64,000 nt of DNA, from the NCBI GenBank assembly GCA_022009675.1, contig CP091718.1:1364001-1428000 (forward strand), in the 5' to 3' direction. Below, in pieces: positions 1-8,232 of the stretch. Position 1 is the stretch's first letter; every line of letters begins with the position of its first letter. The translations under genes and the position numbers were made by a program. Under the pieces are notes generated by a model. That model searched no databases. It was not told the origin of the DNA and was given only the letters and a program-made list of their open reading frames with translations. Source of the stretch: Oscillospiraceae bacterium (GTDB lineage: Bacteria > Bacillota > Clostridia > Oscillospirales > CAG-272).

Positions 1-315
1 GCCGCGCTGGCGATGGACGTCATGTGCCAGGGAGCCAAGAAGCTCATCGGCGCTTATGTGGCGGAGATGAACGGCGTGGATGTGCTGGTCTTTACGGCGG
101 GACTGGGTGAGAACGATGCCCGCGCCCGCGAGAAGATTGCCTCCGACCTGGAGTTTCTCGGCATCAGGCTGGACAAGGAGAAGAACCGGAACATGGAGCG
201 CGGTGTCAACGCCGTCATCTCGACCGACGATTCGCCCGTCAAGGTGCTGGTCATCCCGACCGATGAGGAGTACATGATCGCAGCCGACACCATGAAGCTG
301 GTCGGAGACAGGTAA
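1..315 (+). CDS. ackA: Acetate/propionate kinase, C-terminal fragment
   Basis: The frame is open from the first base and ends in TAA, so this is the last ~104 residues of a gene starting outside the window. The segment with FTAGLGEN, followed by a C-terminal part ending in IPTDEEYMIAADT, is typical of the acetate kinase C-terminal ASKHA domain (FTAGIGEN and ...TNEELMIARDT in the family). The enzyme transfers the phosphate of acetyl- or propionyl-phosphate to ADP. Lying directly upstream of a propanediol microcompartment operon that encodes PduL, it would complete substrate-level phosphorylation by turning propionyl-phosphate into propionate plus ATP in the cytosol. Whether it is a housekeeping AckA or a BMC-dedicated PduW cannot be told from the fragment. 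Confidence 0.85.
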   Translation, partial: AALAMDVMCQGAKKLIGAYVAEMNGVDVLVFTAGLGENDARAREKIASDLEFLGIRLDKEKNRNMERGVNAVISTDDSPVKVLVIPTDEEYMIAADTMKLVGDR

Positions 316-417
316 GCTCCGCCTGCACAGTTCCCAATATGGCTTCCCGGCGGCTTTCCTGCCGGGAGAAGACCGAATAACATACAGAATCTTATAAAAC
401 GAAAGGAAACAAACAGT

Positions 418-1257
418 ATGGCACAGTCTCCGTTTGAAATCAAGAAGGAAATCTGCGACGTAGGTAAGCGTATCTATGATCACGGCTTCGTCGCCGCCAA
501 CGACGGCAACATCTCGGTCAAGGTCGGACCCAACGAGTTCTACTGCACCCCCACCGGTGTCTCCAAGGGCTACATGACCCCCGACATGATCATCCGGATC
601 GACGGGCAGGGCAACAAGATCGACGGTAAGCTCAACCCCTCCTCCGAGATCAAGATGCACATGCGCGTGTATCAGGAGCGTCCGGATGCCGGCGCTGTCG
701 TGCATGCACATCCTCCCGTGGCTACCGCCTTCACGGTCGCGGGCATTGCCATGGATCAGTTCATCCTGCCTGAGGCAATCCTGACCATCGGCTCCGTTCC
801 CACCTGCGATTACGGTACCCCCTCCACCATGGAGATTCCCGACTCGCTCATGCCCTATATCCAGAAGCATGATGCATTCCTGCTGAAGAACCACGGCGCC
901 CTGACCGTCGGCAACACGCTGATGCGCGCCTGCTTCACCATGGAAGAGGTTGAGTTCAACGCGAAGATCAACCTGTATGCCCGTCAGCTGGGCGTCGGCG
1001 CCGAGGCTCACATTGAGGAGATCCCCTGCGAGCAGCTGGAGAAGCTCATGGAGCTGCGTAAGAAGATGGGGCTGCCCGGTAAGCATCCCGGCTGTGCGAA
1101 GTGCCCGAACCGCGGCACGCCCAACTGCCGCTGCCTGCCCAAGAACAACGAGGCTGCGCACTCCGGCTGCAGCTGCGGCAAGGAGGCTCCCGTTTCCGGC
1201 GACAATGACATGATCGCCGAGATCACCCGCAAGGTTCTCGCCGCTCTGGGCAAGTAA
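418..1257 (+). CDS. fucA: Class II aldolase (L-fuculose/L-rhamnulose-1-phosphate aldolase type) with C-terminal encapsulation peptide
   Basis: 279 aa. Residues 1-210 form a class II aldolase/adducin fold. The zinc ligands H96 and H98 (HAHPP) and H159 (LKNHG) and the catalytic-type E77 are all present. The enzyme cleaves a deoxyketose-1-phosphate into dihydroxyacetone phosphate and lactaldehyde. After the fold comes an unusual Cys-rich linker (Cys at 226, 229, 237, 239, 251, 253), then an amphipathic helix at 263-279 ending KVLAALGK. That helix looks like the C-terminal encapsulation peptide known for aldolases housed in fucose/rhamnose microcompartments. The start follows an AAAGGA-type ribosome site. 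As first enzyme of the operon it sets the pathway: fucose or rhamnose feeding 1,2-propanediol. Which of the two sugars is used is not decidable here. Confidence 0.9.
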   Translation: MAQSPFEIKKEICDVGKRIYDHGFVAANDGNISVKVGPNEFYCTPTGVSKGYMTPDMIIRIDGQGNKIDGKLNPSSEIKMHMRVYQERPDAGAVVHAHPPVATAFTVAGIAMDQFILPEAILTIGSVPTCDYGTPSTMEIPDSLMPYIQKHDAFLLKNHGALTVGNTLMRACFTMEEVEFNAKINLYARQLGVGAEAHIEEIPCEQLEKLMELRKKMGLPGKHPGCAKCPNRGTPNCRCLPKNNEAAHSGCSCGKEAPVSGDNDMIAEITRKVLAALGK

Positions 1258-1305
1258 TGCGGGACAGTATTCCGCAAAATAAACTCTGAGAAAGGAAGAA
1301 CCGCT

Positions 1306-2760
1306 ATGGCAATCAATCTGACTGAAGCACAGGTCGCCGAGCTGGTCGCCAAGGTCGTCCGGGAGATCCGGAGCGAGGCGCCTGCCGCCGGACACACCTG
1401 GGATGCGACCCAGTATGACGGACGTAAGTTTGTCGGCGTGTTCGACACCATGGAGGAAGCCATCGCCGCCGCCGAGGCGGGCTACAAGACCATCCGCGCC
1501 ACCAGCGTGGCGGATCGGGAAAAGCTGATCTCCTCCATTCGCGCGTACTGCCGCGCCGAGGCTGCCACCATGGCGGCGCTGGGTGTGGCGGAAACCAAGA
1601 TGGGCAAGGTGGAGCATAAGATCGCCAAGCACATCCTGGTCGCGGACAAGACCCCCGGCACCGAGGATATCGTCGCCGAGGCGAAGACCGGCGATCACGG
1701 TCTGACGCTGACCGAGCGTGCGCCCTTCGGTGTGGTGGGAGCCATTACTCCCTCTACCAACCCCTCCGAGACTGTTATCTGCAACAGCATGGGCATGATC
1801 GCCGCCGGTAACGGTGTGGTGTTCAATCCCCATCCCGGCGCGATCGCTACCTCCAACTACGCGGTCGATCTGGTCAACCGTGCCGTACACGCCGCGGGCG
1901 GTCCGGAAGTGCTGGTCGCTTCCGTGAAGAAGCCCACGCTTGATACTGCCGATGTTATGTACAAGCACCCTGCCATCCGTCTGCTGGTCTGCACCGGCGG
2001 CCCCGGCGTGGTCAAGGCGGTGCTGTCCTCCGGAAAGAAGGCGATCGGCGCCGGTGCGGGCAACCCGCCCGTCATCGTGGACGATACCGCTGATATCGAG
2101 AAGGCAGCCAAGGACATCATCGACGGCTGCACGTTCGACAACAACCTTCCCTGCATCGCCGAGAAGGAGGTGTTCGTGTTTGAGAACGTCGCCGACCGCC
2201 TGATTCAGGGAATGCTCCGGAACGGTTGCATCCTGCTCACCCGTGAGCAGGCGGATGCGCTGGCGAAGGTCGTCGTGGTCGAGAAGACCGGCAAGGACGG
2301 CAAGGTCACGCATATGGTCAACCGCGACTGCGTCGGCCGTGACTGCTCGGTGATCCTGGAGAAGATCGGGCTGCACGTCGGTCCCGAGATCCGGTGCGCC
2401 ATTGCCGAGGTCCCGTTTGAGCATACCTTCGTTCAGACCGAGCTGATGATGCCGATCCTCGGTATCGTCCGCGTCAAGGACATCGACCAGGCGATCGACT
2501 TCGCCGTTAAGGCTGAGCACGGCAACCGCCACACTGCCCATATGCATTCCAAGAATATCGACAATCTGTCCCGCTTCGCCACCGCGATCGAGACGACCAT
2601 CTTCGTCAAGAATGCGCCCTCCTATGCGGGCATTGGCTTCGGCGGCGAGGGGCATACAACCTTCACCATCGCCGGACCTACCGGAGAGGGCATTACCTCC
2701 GCCCGCAGCTATACGCGTCTGCGCCGCTGCGTGATGGCGGATCACTTCCGCATCATTTGA
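1306..2760 (+). CDS. pduP: CoA-acylating propionaldehyde dehydrogenase (PduP-like)
   Basis: 484 aa, normal length for the BMC-associated aldehyde dehydrogenases. It oxidises propionaldehyde with NAD and CoA to propionyl-CoA inside the compartment. The catalytic cysteine is C283 in NNLPCIAEK, and the EGHTTF and APSYAG-type segments near the C-terminus match the PduP/EutE family. Residues 1-22 form a predicted amphipathic helix rich in Ala/Val, separated from the core by a short Ala/Pro linker. This is the expected N-terminal encapsulation peptide, and similar helices start the alcohol dehydrogenase and PduL encoded downstream. It sits 48 bp after the aldolase and 66 bp before the alcohol dehydrogenase on the same strand, with an AAAGGAAG ribosome site. 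Confidence 0.93.
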   Translation: MAINLTEAQVAELVAKVVREIRSEAPAAGHTWDATQYDGRKFVGVFDTMEEAIAAAEAGYKTIRATSVADREKLISSIRAYCRAEAATMAALGVAETKMGKVEHKIAKHILVADKTPGTEDIVAEAKTGDHGLTLTERAPFGVVGAITPSTNPSETVICNSMGMIAAGNGVVFNPHPGAIATSNYAVDLVNRAVHAAGGPEVLVASVKKPTLDTADVMYKHPAIRLLVCTGGPGVVKAVLSSGKKAIGAGAGNPPVIVDDTADIEKAAKDIIDGCTFDNNLPCIAEKEVFVFENVADRLIQGMLRNGCILLTREQADALAKVVVVEKTGKDGKVTHMVNRDCVGRDCSVILEKIGLHVGPEIRCAIAEVPFEHTFVQTELMMPILGIVRVKDIDQAIDFAVKAEHGNRHTAHMHSKNIDNLSRFATAIETTIFVKNAPSYAGIGFGGEGHTTFTIAGPTGEGITSARSYTRLRRCVMADHFRII

Positions 2761-2826
2761 CGGAAACACCGACAGCAGGGAGAACGACGGCACCGGATTG
2801 CAATTCACAGAAAGGAACTGAAAATC

Positions 2827-4050
2827 ATGGATGTAACGGCTTCTCAGATTGAAGAAATTGTCCGCCAGGTCGTACAGAGCATGGGCAACGGTGCAGGCTC
2901 TGCCGCAAATACCGTTGACCTGCCCAAGGTTGCGCATTGCGCTATGCTGGTGGCACCCAAGAAGTTTGAGGTCAAGGAGATTCCCATTCCCGAGCTGACC
3001 GATGACGATATCCTTGTCCGTGTGGAGGGCGCAGGCGTCTGCGGCACCGACGTGCACGAGTGGCGTCAGGATCCGTTCGGACTTATTCCCGTCGTGCTGG
3101 GCCACGAGGGAACCGGCGAGGTGGTGTACCTCGGTAAGAACATCAAGTGCGACACCGCCGGAAAGCCGCTGAAGGTCGGGGACAAGCTGGTCACTTCCGT
3201 CATCTCCTGCGGCGATTGCTACGTCTGCCGGATGGTGCCGGGTCGTACCAACCTGTGCGACAATCAGGGCGTGTTCGGTCTGATCGGCGACAAGCGGGGC
3301 ACCGCCGAGGGCAACCGCGTCAACGGTTGGTTCGCGGACTATATGCTGATCCGCGGCGCCGGCGCCACCTACTTCCAGGTCAATGACCTGAACCTCAACC
3401 AGCGGATGCTGCTGGAGCTTGCCACCGTGTGCGTACACGCGCTGGAGCGCGGACAGTCCACCGGGCTGATCAACTTCGGCTCCAAGGTTCTGCTGCAGGG
3501 CTGCGGACCTGTCGGTCTGGTCATGCTGTGCGTTCTGCGCGCCGCCGGCATCAACTACATCATTGCCGTGGACGGCAATGAGGATCGCCTGAAGATTGCC
3601 GAAAAGCTGGGTGCCAAGATGACGATCTGCTTCAAGCGTCCCGATGAGGACACGCTGGAGAAGCGCGTCGCCAAGGTCAAGGCTGTTGCCAACGGCGTGG
3701 GTGTTGATTTCGCCTACCAGTGCACCGGCGCGCCTGCCGCTGCCGCAGACATTTACAGCTACATCCGCCGGGGCGGCGGTATGTGCGAGATGGGCTTCTT
3801 CGTCAACAACGGCGAGTATCAGGTCAACCCGCACCTGGCTATGTGCAATAAGGAAATCAATATCGTCGGCTCCTGGGATTACAGCGCCGAGGATTATCCG
3901 AAGACCATGGCGTTCCTGAAGCAGTGCAAGGAGATGAACATCCCGATCGAGGATCTTATCACGCATTCCTTCCCGCTGGATCAGATGAACGAGGCTATGG
4001 AGACCAATGTGGCGCAGAAGGGTATCAAGATCTGCTACATTGCCAAGTGA
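2827..4050 (+). CDS. Zinc-dependent medium-chain alcohol dehydrogenase with N-terminal encapsulation peptide
   Basis: 407 aa medium-chain dehydrogenase. Catalytic zinc site CGTDVHEW and GHEGTGEV; structural zinc cysteines in the segment CGDCYVC...NLC; Rossmann glycine motif GCGPVG near the middle. Residues 1-20 (DVTASQIEEIVRQVVQSM) form an amphipathic helix like those of the neighbouring aldehyde dehydrogenase and PduL, so targeting to the microcompartment lumen is inferred. In the pathway it may reduce propionaldehyde to propanol to recycle NADH, or reduce lactaldehyde to 1,2-propanediol. The sequence does not distinguish these. A separate iron-type alcohol dehydrogenase at 47007-48158 is the more usual PduQ family, which makes the lactaldehyde role for this enzyme worth considering. 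Confidence 0.88.
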   Translation: MDVTASQIEEIVRQVVQSMGNGAGSAANTVDLPKVAHCAMLVAPKKFEVKEIPIPELTDDDILVRVEGAGVCGTDVHEWRQDPFGLIPVVLGHEGTGEVVYLGKNIKCDTAGKPLKVGDKLVTSVISCGDCYVCRMVPGRTNLCDNQGVFGLIGDKRGTAEGNRVNGWFADYMLIRGAGATYFQVNDLNLNQRMLLELATVCVHALERGQSTGLINFGSKVLLQGCGPVGLVMLCVLRAAGINYIIAVDGNEDRLKIAEKLGAKMTICFKRPDEDTLEKRVAKVKAVANGVGVDFAYQCTGAPAAAADIYSYIRRGGGMCEMGFFVNNGEYQVNPHLAMCNKEINIVGSWDYSAEDYPKTMAFLKQCKEMNIPIEDLITHSFPLDQMNEAMETNVAQKGIKICYIAK

Positions 4051-4068
4051 TAACGGAGTGCGACCGAT

Positions 4069-4419
4069 ATGGCTGCACTCGGAATGATCGAGGTATTCGG
4101 CTTCGCCACCTCCATTGTGGTGGCGGATGCCGTTGCGAAGGCCGCCGACGTTGAGGTGGTCGCCATTGACCGGAACAAGCCCGCGAATGCGGACAAGTGC
4201 GAGGTCCCGCTGGTCATGGTTGTCAAGTTTGAGGGGACTCCTGCTGCGGTGCAGGCGGCACACGATGCCGGCGTTGCCGAGGCAGAGAAGCGTGGGCTGT
4301 TCATCACCTCCAAGATCAATTCTGGGCTTTCCCCGGATGTGGAGTGGTTCGCTCACCTGACCGCGACCGGACGCGATAAACTCCGGAACTACACCACCGC
4401 CGACGGCAGAAAGCTCTGA
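4069..4419 (+). CDS. BMC-H shell protein with C-terminal extension
   Basis: 116 aa with one BMC domain (residues 3-~85). It begins LGMIEVFGFATSIVVADAV, the normal opening of hexamer-forming shell proteins, followed by about 30 extra residues. The central insertion around NKPANADKCEVPL is longer than in the three other BMC-H proteins of the operon, so this is a divergent shell paralogue. The ATG lies 18 bp after the alcohol dehydrogenase stop, with a weak ribosome site. The protein should tile the facets as a hexamer. Its pore and surface differ from the PduA-like paralogues, but no metal- or cofactor-binding motif is evident. Confidence 0.88.
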   Translation: MAALGMIEVFGFATSIVVADAVAKAADVEVVAIDRNKPANADKCEVPLVMVVKFEGTPAAVQAAHDAGVAEAEKRGLFITSKINSGLSPDVEWFAHLTATGRDKLRNYTTADGRKL

Positions 4420-4469
4420 CGCGGTATCCCCACAAAGTCAAAATTATTTCTTAGAAGGAGAAATTTGTT

Positions 4470-4746
4470 ATGAACGAAGCTCTTGGTATGGTTGAGACCC
4501 GCGGTCTCGTGGCTGCTATTGAGGCTGCCGATGCTATGGTGAAGGCTGCCAACGTTATCCTGATCGGCTCCCGAGAAGATCGGATCCGGTTTGGTGAGCG
4601 TCATGGTGCGCGGCGATGTCGGCGCAGTGAAAGCAGCGGTTGAGGCCGGCGGCGCGGCGGCGTCCCGTCTGGGCGAGGTCATTGCGACCCACGTCATCCC
4701 CAGACCGCACACCGATGTGGAGAAGCTCCTGCCCAAGATCAACTGA
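4470..4746 (+). CDS. BMC-H shell protein (PduA/PduJ-like), copy A, frameshifted in this sequence
   Basis: 91 aa when corrected. It is nearly identical in nucleotides to the intact copy at 5244-5519. The reading frame breaks at 4570-4572, where this copy has CCC and the intact copy CC; both then continue to the same LLPKIN end. The protein is a canonical single-domain BMC-H (MNEALGMVETRGLVAAIEA). The start follows AGAAGGAG. Either this is a base-calling error, in keeping with many other homopolymer indels here, or one duplicate has been inactivated. The tandem copy could tolerate that. Annotated as a coding sequence because the rest of the gene shows no decay. Confidence 0.82.
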
Positions 4747-4783
4747 TCCGGCTCCGGTATCCGGAACGGTCGGCTATCCCGCA

Positions 4784-4812
4784 GTCCCCGCTGCCTGCAT
4801 GAGCAGCGGGGA
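4784..4812 (+). other. Intercistronic hairpin after shell gene copy A
   Basis: Perfect 10-bp inverted repeat TCCCCGCTGC / GCAGCGGGGA around an 8-base loop, between two shell genes, with no T-tract. An RNA-stabilising or processing hairpin is more likely than a terminator. Similar elements follow other genes of this operon. Confidence 0.6.
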
Positions 4813-4870
4813 GCCTCCCCGGCGGCGCGCCGCGTGAGGTGATACTCTCTCATCAGAAAAGGAACAGGCT

Positions 4871-5152
4871 ATGGAAAAGGCAATCGCACTGTTGGAGGTT
4901 CAGGCAATGGTTACGGCTATCGTCGGGCTTGACGCTATGGTCAAGGCTGCCGATGTGAAGCTGATCCACGTCGAGAAACGCTTGGGCGGTCGGTTGGTTA
5001 CCGTGGTGGTGGAAGGTTCCGTCTCTGCCGTGCAAGCGGCTGCCGAGGCGGGAAAAGCCGCTGCCGCACAGGTTGGCCCCGTCAAGCTGTGTGAGGTGAT
5101 TGCCCGCCCCCATCCCCAAATCATGAAGTTCCTGCGCACCGACCCGGTATGA
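4871..5152 (+). CDS. BMC-H shell protein
   Basis: 93 aa with a single BMC domain, opening MEKAIALLEVQAMVTAIVG and ending IARPHPQIMKFL, the usual PduA-like C-terminus. It forms a hexameric facet tile. Key features of the fold (the AIVG...AMVKAADV helix and the VSAVQAAAEAG helix) are present. It lies between the two near-identical shell copies at 4470 and 5244 and is clearly divergent from both, so it is not part of the recent duplication. Start chosen at the ATG after the AAAAGGAACAGG ribosome site. Confidence 0.9.
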   Translation: MEKAIALLEVQAMVTAIVGLDAMVKAADVKLIHVEKRLGGRLVTVVVEGSVSAVQAAAEAGKAAAAQVGPVKLCEVIARPHPQIMKFLRTDPV

Positions 5153-5243
5153 CCGGGCGCGCCGGACTTTGATGATAGCCGTATCCGGGCGACCGGTGCG
5201 GCATGATACACCCCTTACGTAAATCACATAGGAGGAAAATAAG

Positions 5244-5519
5244 ATGAACGAAGCTCTTGGTATGGTTGAGACCCGCGGTCTCGTGGCTGCCATCGAGGCT
5301 GCCGATGCTATGGTGAAGGCTGCGAATGTCGTTCTGATCGGCTCCGAGAAGATCGGTTCCGGTTTGGTGAGCGTCATGGTGCGCGGCGATGTCGGCGCTG
5401 TCAAGTCCGCTGTTGAGGCGGGCGGTGCTGCCGCTTCCCGTCTGGGCGAGGTCATTGCGACCCACGTTATCCCCAGACCGCACACCGATGTGGAGAAGCT
5501 CCTGCCCAAGATCAACTGA
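5244..5519 (+). CDS. BMC-H shell protein (PduA/PduJ-like), copy B, intact
   Basis: 91 aa, intact counterpart of 4470-4746. Canonical BMC-H: MNEALGMVETRGLVAAIEA at the N-terminus and VIPRPHTDVEKLLPKIN at the C-terminus. The pore region (KIGSG) matches the metabolite-conducting PduA/PduJ type. Expected to be the most abundant facet protein. The strong ribosome site TAGGAGGAAAATAAG precedes the ATG. The near-identity to copy A includes the first codons and extends to the stop, consistent with a recent tandem duplication or gene conversion. A strong hairpin follows within 30 bases. Confidence 0.93.
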   Translation: MNEALGMVETRGLVAAIEAADAMVKAANVVLIGSEKIGSGLVSVMVRGDVGAVKSAVEAGGAAASRLGEVIATHVIPRPHTDVEKLLPKIN

Positions 5520-5535
5520 TCCGGCAGCTGTATCT

Positions 5536-5603
5536 GATCCGCCTCCCCCGGCGGTGGCTTCCCCCCTCGTGCGGAAGCCACCCCGCCAAAGGGGGGATCC
5601 GCC
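5536..5603 (+). other. Large intercistronic stem-loop between shell genes and pduL
   Basis: GGCGGTGGCTTCC (5550-5562) pairs with GGAAGCCACCCCGCC (5573-5587) with a two-base bulge. An outer stem joins the C-run at 5544-5549 to the G-run at 5591-5596. There is no run of T after it. Probably a 3' protective or processing element for the shell mRNA, or a dispersed REP-like repeat. Confidence 0.6.
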
Positions 5604-5700
5604 GCGTCAGATGGGTGAACCCGAGGTATCCTGCCCCCCAGCAGGACAGTTCCGGTTTACACATCTGTTACGGCTAAATTAGTAGAGAGGATTCTGAGTT

Positions 5701-6363
5701 ATGGAACTGAATGCACAGTCAATCGAAGCGATCGTCCGGAAGGTCATCTCCGGCATGGACGCGCCTGCCGGCGAGCAGACCGATGCCGTACCGCTGGGAG
5801 TTTCCAACCGCCATATCCACCTGACCCGCGAGGATATGGAGACCCTGTTTGGCAAGGGCTACGAGCTGACCCCCCTGAAGGATCTGTCCCAGCCCGGGCA
5901 GTTTGCCTGCAAGGAGACCTGTACACTGATCGGCCCCTCCATGCGCCCCATTGAGAATGTGCGCATTCTGGGTCCCCTGCGCAGCGGCAGTCAGGTCGAG
6001 ATATCCAAGACCGACTCCTTCGTGCTGAAGGTGAAGCCCCCCGTGCGCGAATCCGGCAACACGGCTGGTTCCGCCCCCATCACCATTGTCGGTCCCAAGG
6101 GTGTGCTGACCCTGAAGGAGGGGTGCATCATCGCCAACCGCCACATTCATATGAGTCCCGCCGACGCTGCCCGTTTCGGCGTGAAGGACGGCGACACGGT
6201 GGATGTGGATGCCGCAAGCGGAACCCGCCGCACCCGTTGGTTTGATGTGCAGATCCGCGTTTCGGATAAGTTCCGGCTGGAGATGCACGTGGATACCGAC
6301 GATGCCAACGCAGTCGGACTGGGCAACGGCAGTACCGTGACCATTGTCCGCGAAAGCCGCTGA
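5701..6363 (+). CDS. pduL: Phosphate propanoyltransferase PduL
   Basis: 220 aa. It converts propionyl-CoA plus phosphate to propionyl-phosphate and CoA, recycling CoA within the lumen. Two copies of the family signature NRHIH (N-terminal SNRHIHLTREDM, central ANRHIHMSPADAARFG), which hold zinc ligands of the two PduL beta-barrel halves, are both present. Residues 1-20 (MELNAQSIEAIVRKVISGMD) are an amphipathic encapsulation helix followed by an Ala/Gly/Glu linker. Start after AGAGGATTCTGAGTT. Together with the acetate kinase at the left edge this gives ATP formation. Confidence 0.95.
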   Translation: MELNAQSIEAIVRKVISGMDAPAGEQTDAVPLGVSNRHIHLTREDMETLFGKGYELTPLKDLSQPGQFACKETCTLIGPSMRPIENVRILGPLRSGSQVEISKTDSFVLKVKPPVRESGNTAGSAPITIVGPKGVLTLKEGCIIANRHIHMSPADAARFGVKDGDTVDVDAASGTRRTRWFDVQIRVSDKFRLEMHVDTDDANAVGLGNGSTVTIVRESR

Positions 6364-6393
6364 CCGTCCGGCAGAAAGAACGAGGACATATCC

Positions 6394-6657
6394 GTGCTGA
6401 AAGGAAAAGTCGTGGGGAACATTGTCTCCACAAACAAATTTGACAGCCTCCGGGGTTACAAATTTCTGGAGATCCGGCTCATTGAGCAGGACAGGCTGAC
6501 CGACCGTTACATCGTCGCGGTGGATCGCAGCATCAGCGCCGGCATCGGCGAGGAGGTGCTGGTCGTGACCGGCAGCAGCGCCCGCGTGGCGGCGGGAGAG
6601 ACAGACGCGCCGGTGGACGCGCTGGTCGTCGGAATCATAGACAAGGGAAACAGCTGA
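6394..6657 (+). CDS. BMC-P vertex protein (EutN/CcmL/PduN family)
   Basis: 87 aa, starting with GTG in VLKGKVVGNIVSTNKFDSL. This is the typical opening of pentameric EutN/CcmL proteins, which cap the vertices of the polyhedral shell; the family is 80-100 aa. The segment DRSISAGIGEEVLVVTGSSA matches the conserved core containing the pore-side G-rich turn. It lies 30 bp after pduL. It is the only BMC-P gene in the operon, which is sufficient for shell closure in many loci. Confidence 0.92.
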   Translation: MLKGKVVGNIVSTNKFDSLRGYKFLEIRLIEQDRLTDRYIVAVDRSISAGIGEEVLVVTGSSARVAAGETDAPVDALVVGIIDKGNS

Positions 6658-6855
6658 TGGCTGCCAGCTGACGGATCCGGATGCTCTGTGCCGGATCTGC
6701 CCGGATTCATTATGATCGGCACATCCCGGGCATCGGGACGTGCGGCGTCCCGCCGCGTTGCCGTACTTTCAAGAAGTCCCCATACTCCTATACTATCGAA
6801 AGGAACAAGGCTCCGGCACGGCTGACTGCGCCGGAGTGCGGAGAATTACAAACGT

Positions 6856-8193
6856 ATGTCTGGATTACAACTGAAGTCAATCATGCAGAAAAACGGCATT
6901 GTCGGTGCGGGCGGTGCAGGCTTCCCCTCCTACGGAAAGCTGACGGACGGCGCCTCGCTGCTGGTCATCAATGCCATTGAGTGTGAGCCGCTGATGTACA
7001 CCGACTACACCCTCGTCAAGGAAAAGCTCGCCGATATTGTCGCGGGAGCGCAGGCAATCATGGAGTTCGGGCATATTCCGAACGCCATCCTCGCTATCAA
7101 GGCGTACCGCGCCAAGACGCTGGGACTGACTGACGGTCAGTCGCTCGCCGAGGGCGTCCGGGTCAAGACAGTGCCGAACGTCTACCCCATGGGCGATGAG
7201 ATCAACCTCATCTATCAGACCACCGGCAGGCTCATCAAGCCGGGTAACCTGCCCATCTCGCAGGGCGTCATTGTGTACAACGCGGAGACCGTGTTCAACA
7301 CCCGCGCCGCTATCCGCGATGACAAGCCCGTTATTGAGAAGTGGCTGACCGTCGGCGGCGATATTCCGCAGGCGTACGTCGTGCGCGTTCCGGTCGGTAT
7401 GCGTATCAGCGACGTGCTGAAGGCGGTTAAGGTCACGGTGCCGGAGCATTACGTGATGTTCGACGGCGGTCCTTCCATGGGTACCATCAAGAACCCCGCG
7501 TCGGATGTCGTGGTCAAGACCACCAAGGCACTGCTTATCGTGCCGGACAGCATTCCCGCCGTTGTCAACAAGCAGCGCACGGTCGAGGAGAACCTGCGGC
7601 TTGCCGCATCGGTATGCTGCCAGTGCACCCGCTGCACCGAGATGTGCCCCCGTCACCTTCTGGGTTATCCCCTTGAGCCGCACAAGATGGTGCGCGCCAC
7701 GCTGAGTGCCGCACAGGAGACGCCGGAGCTGATCCGTAATGCCAGCCTGTGCTGCTCCTGCGATATCTGCGGAACCTTCGCCTGCTGCCAGGGTATCTCG
7801 CCGATGATGGTCATCAAGGAGTACAAGAAGATTCTCGCCAAGAACCGCATCAAGTATATCGCCGGTCCGGATGAAACGTTCACCCCCAATCCCGACCGCG
7901 AGAACCGGATGCTCACCTCCGGCAAATGGAAGGAAATGCTGGGTGTTTCCCGCTTTGATAAGCACCCGACCTACATCCCGGAGAAGCTCAGGGCGGATAA
8001 GGTCGAGATCCGTATGTCCCAGCACATCGGTGCGCCGTCGGTTCCCTGCGTGGAGGTCGGCGACACGGTCACCGAGGGGCAGATGATTGCCAACGCAGGC
8101 AACGGACTGTCGGTTCCTCAGTACGCCTCCATCGGCGGACGTGTCACCTTTGTGGATCCCACCCGGATCATCATCGAAGCGCAGGATGCGTGA
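6856..8193 (+). CDS. pduS: PduS-like RnfC/SLBB electron-transfer protein
   Basis: 445 aa. N-terminal RnfC-like NADH/FMN-binding region (GIVGAGGAGFPSYGKL, residues 14-29), an SLBB segment, and two cysteine clusters of [4Fe-4S] type: CQCTRCTEMCP at ~253-263 and CSCDICGTFAC at ~299-309. The PduS family passes electrons from NADH through FMN and Fe-S centres. In B12 systems it reactivates cobalamin; in glycyl-radical loci it is thought to serve cofactor recycling or to reduce the activase, which is inference. A 198-bp gap upstream holds an inverted repeat CTCCGGC/GCCGGAG at ~6809-6836 and no gene. The ATG follows a weak GGAG. Confidence 0.88.
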   Translation: MSGLQLKSIMQKNGIVGAGGAGFPSYGKLTDGASLLVINAIECEPLMYTDYTLVKEKLADIVAGAQAIMEFGHIPNAILAIKAYRAKTLGLTDGQSLAEGVRVKTVPNVYPMGDEINLIYQTTGRLIKPGNLPISQGVIVYNAETVFNTRAAIRDDKPVIEKWLTVGGDIPQAYVVRVPVGMRISDVLKAVKVTVPEHYVMFDGGPSMGTIKNPASDVVVKTTKALLIVPDSIPAVVNKQRTVEENLRLAASVCCQCTRCTEMCPRHLLGYPLEPHKMVRATLSAAQETPELIRNASLCCSCDICGTFACCQGISPMMVIKEYKKILAKNRIKYIAGPDETFTPNPDRENRMLTSGKWKEMLGVSRFDKHPTYIPEKLRADKVEIRMSQHIGAPSVPCVEVGDTVTEGQMIANAGNGLSVPQYASIGGRVTFVDPTRIIIEAQDA

Positions 8194-8232
8194 AGCACAC
8201 CCATCGTACATAGAGAGTAGAGGTCAGGTATT

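Noticed and set aside
4470..4746. Calling the first BMC-H copy a pseudogene
   Set aside because: A single extra C in a run, with no other differences of consequence, in a sequence where essential genes carry the same kind of break.
6877..8211. 444-residue minus-strand frame over the PduS-like gene
   Set aside because: Shadow of the real gene; no recognisable domain and no ribosome site.
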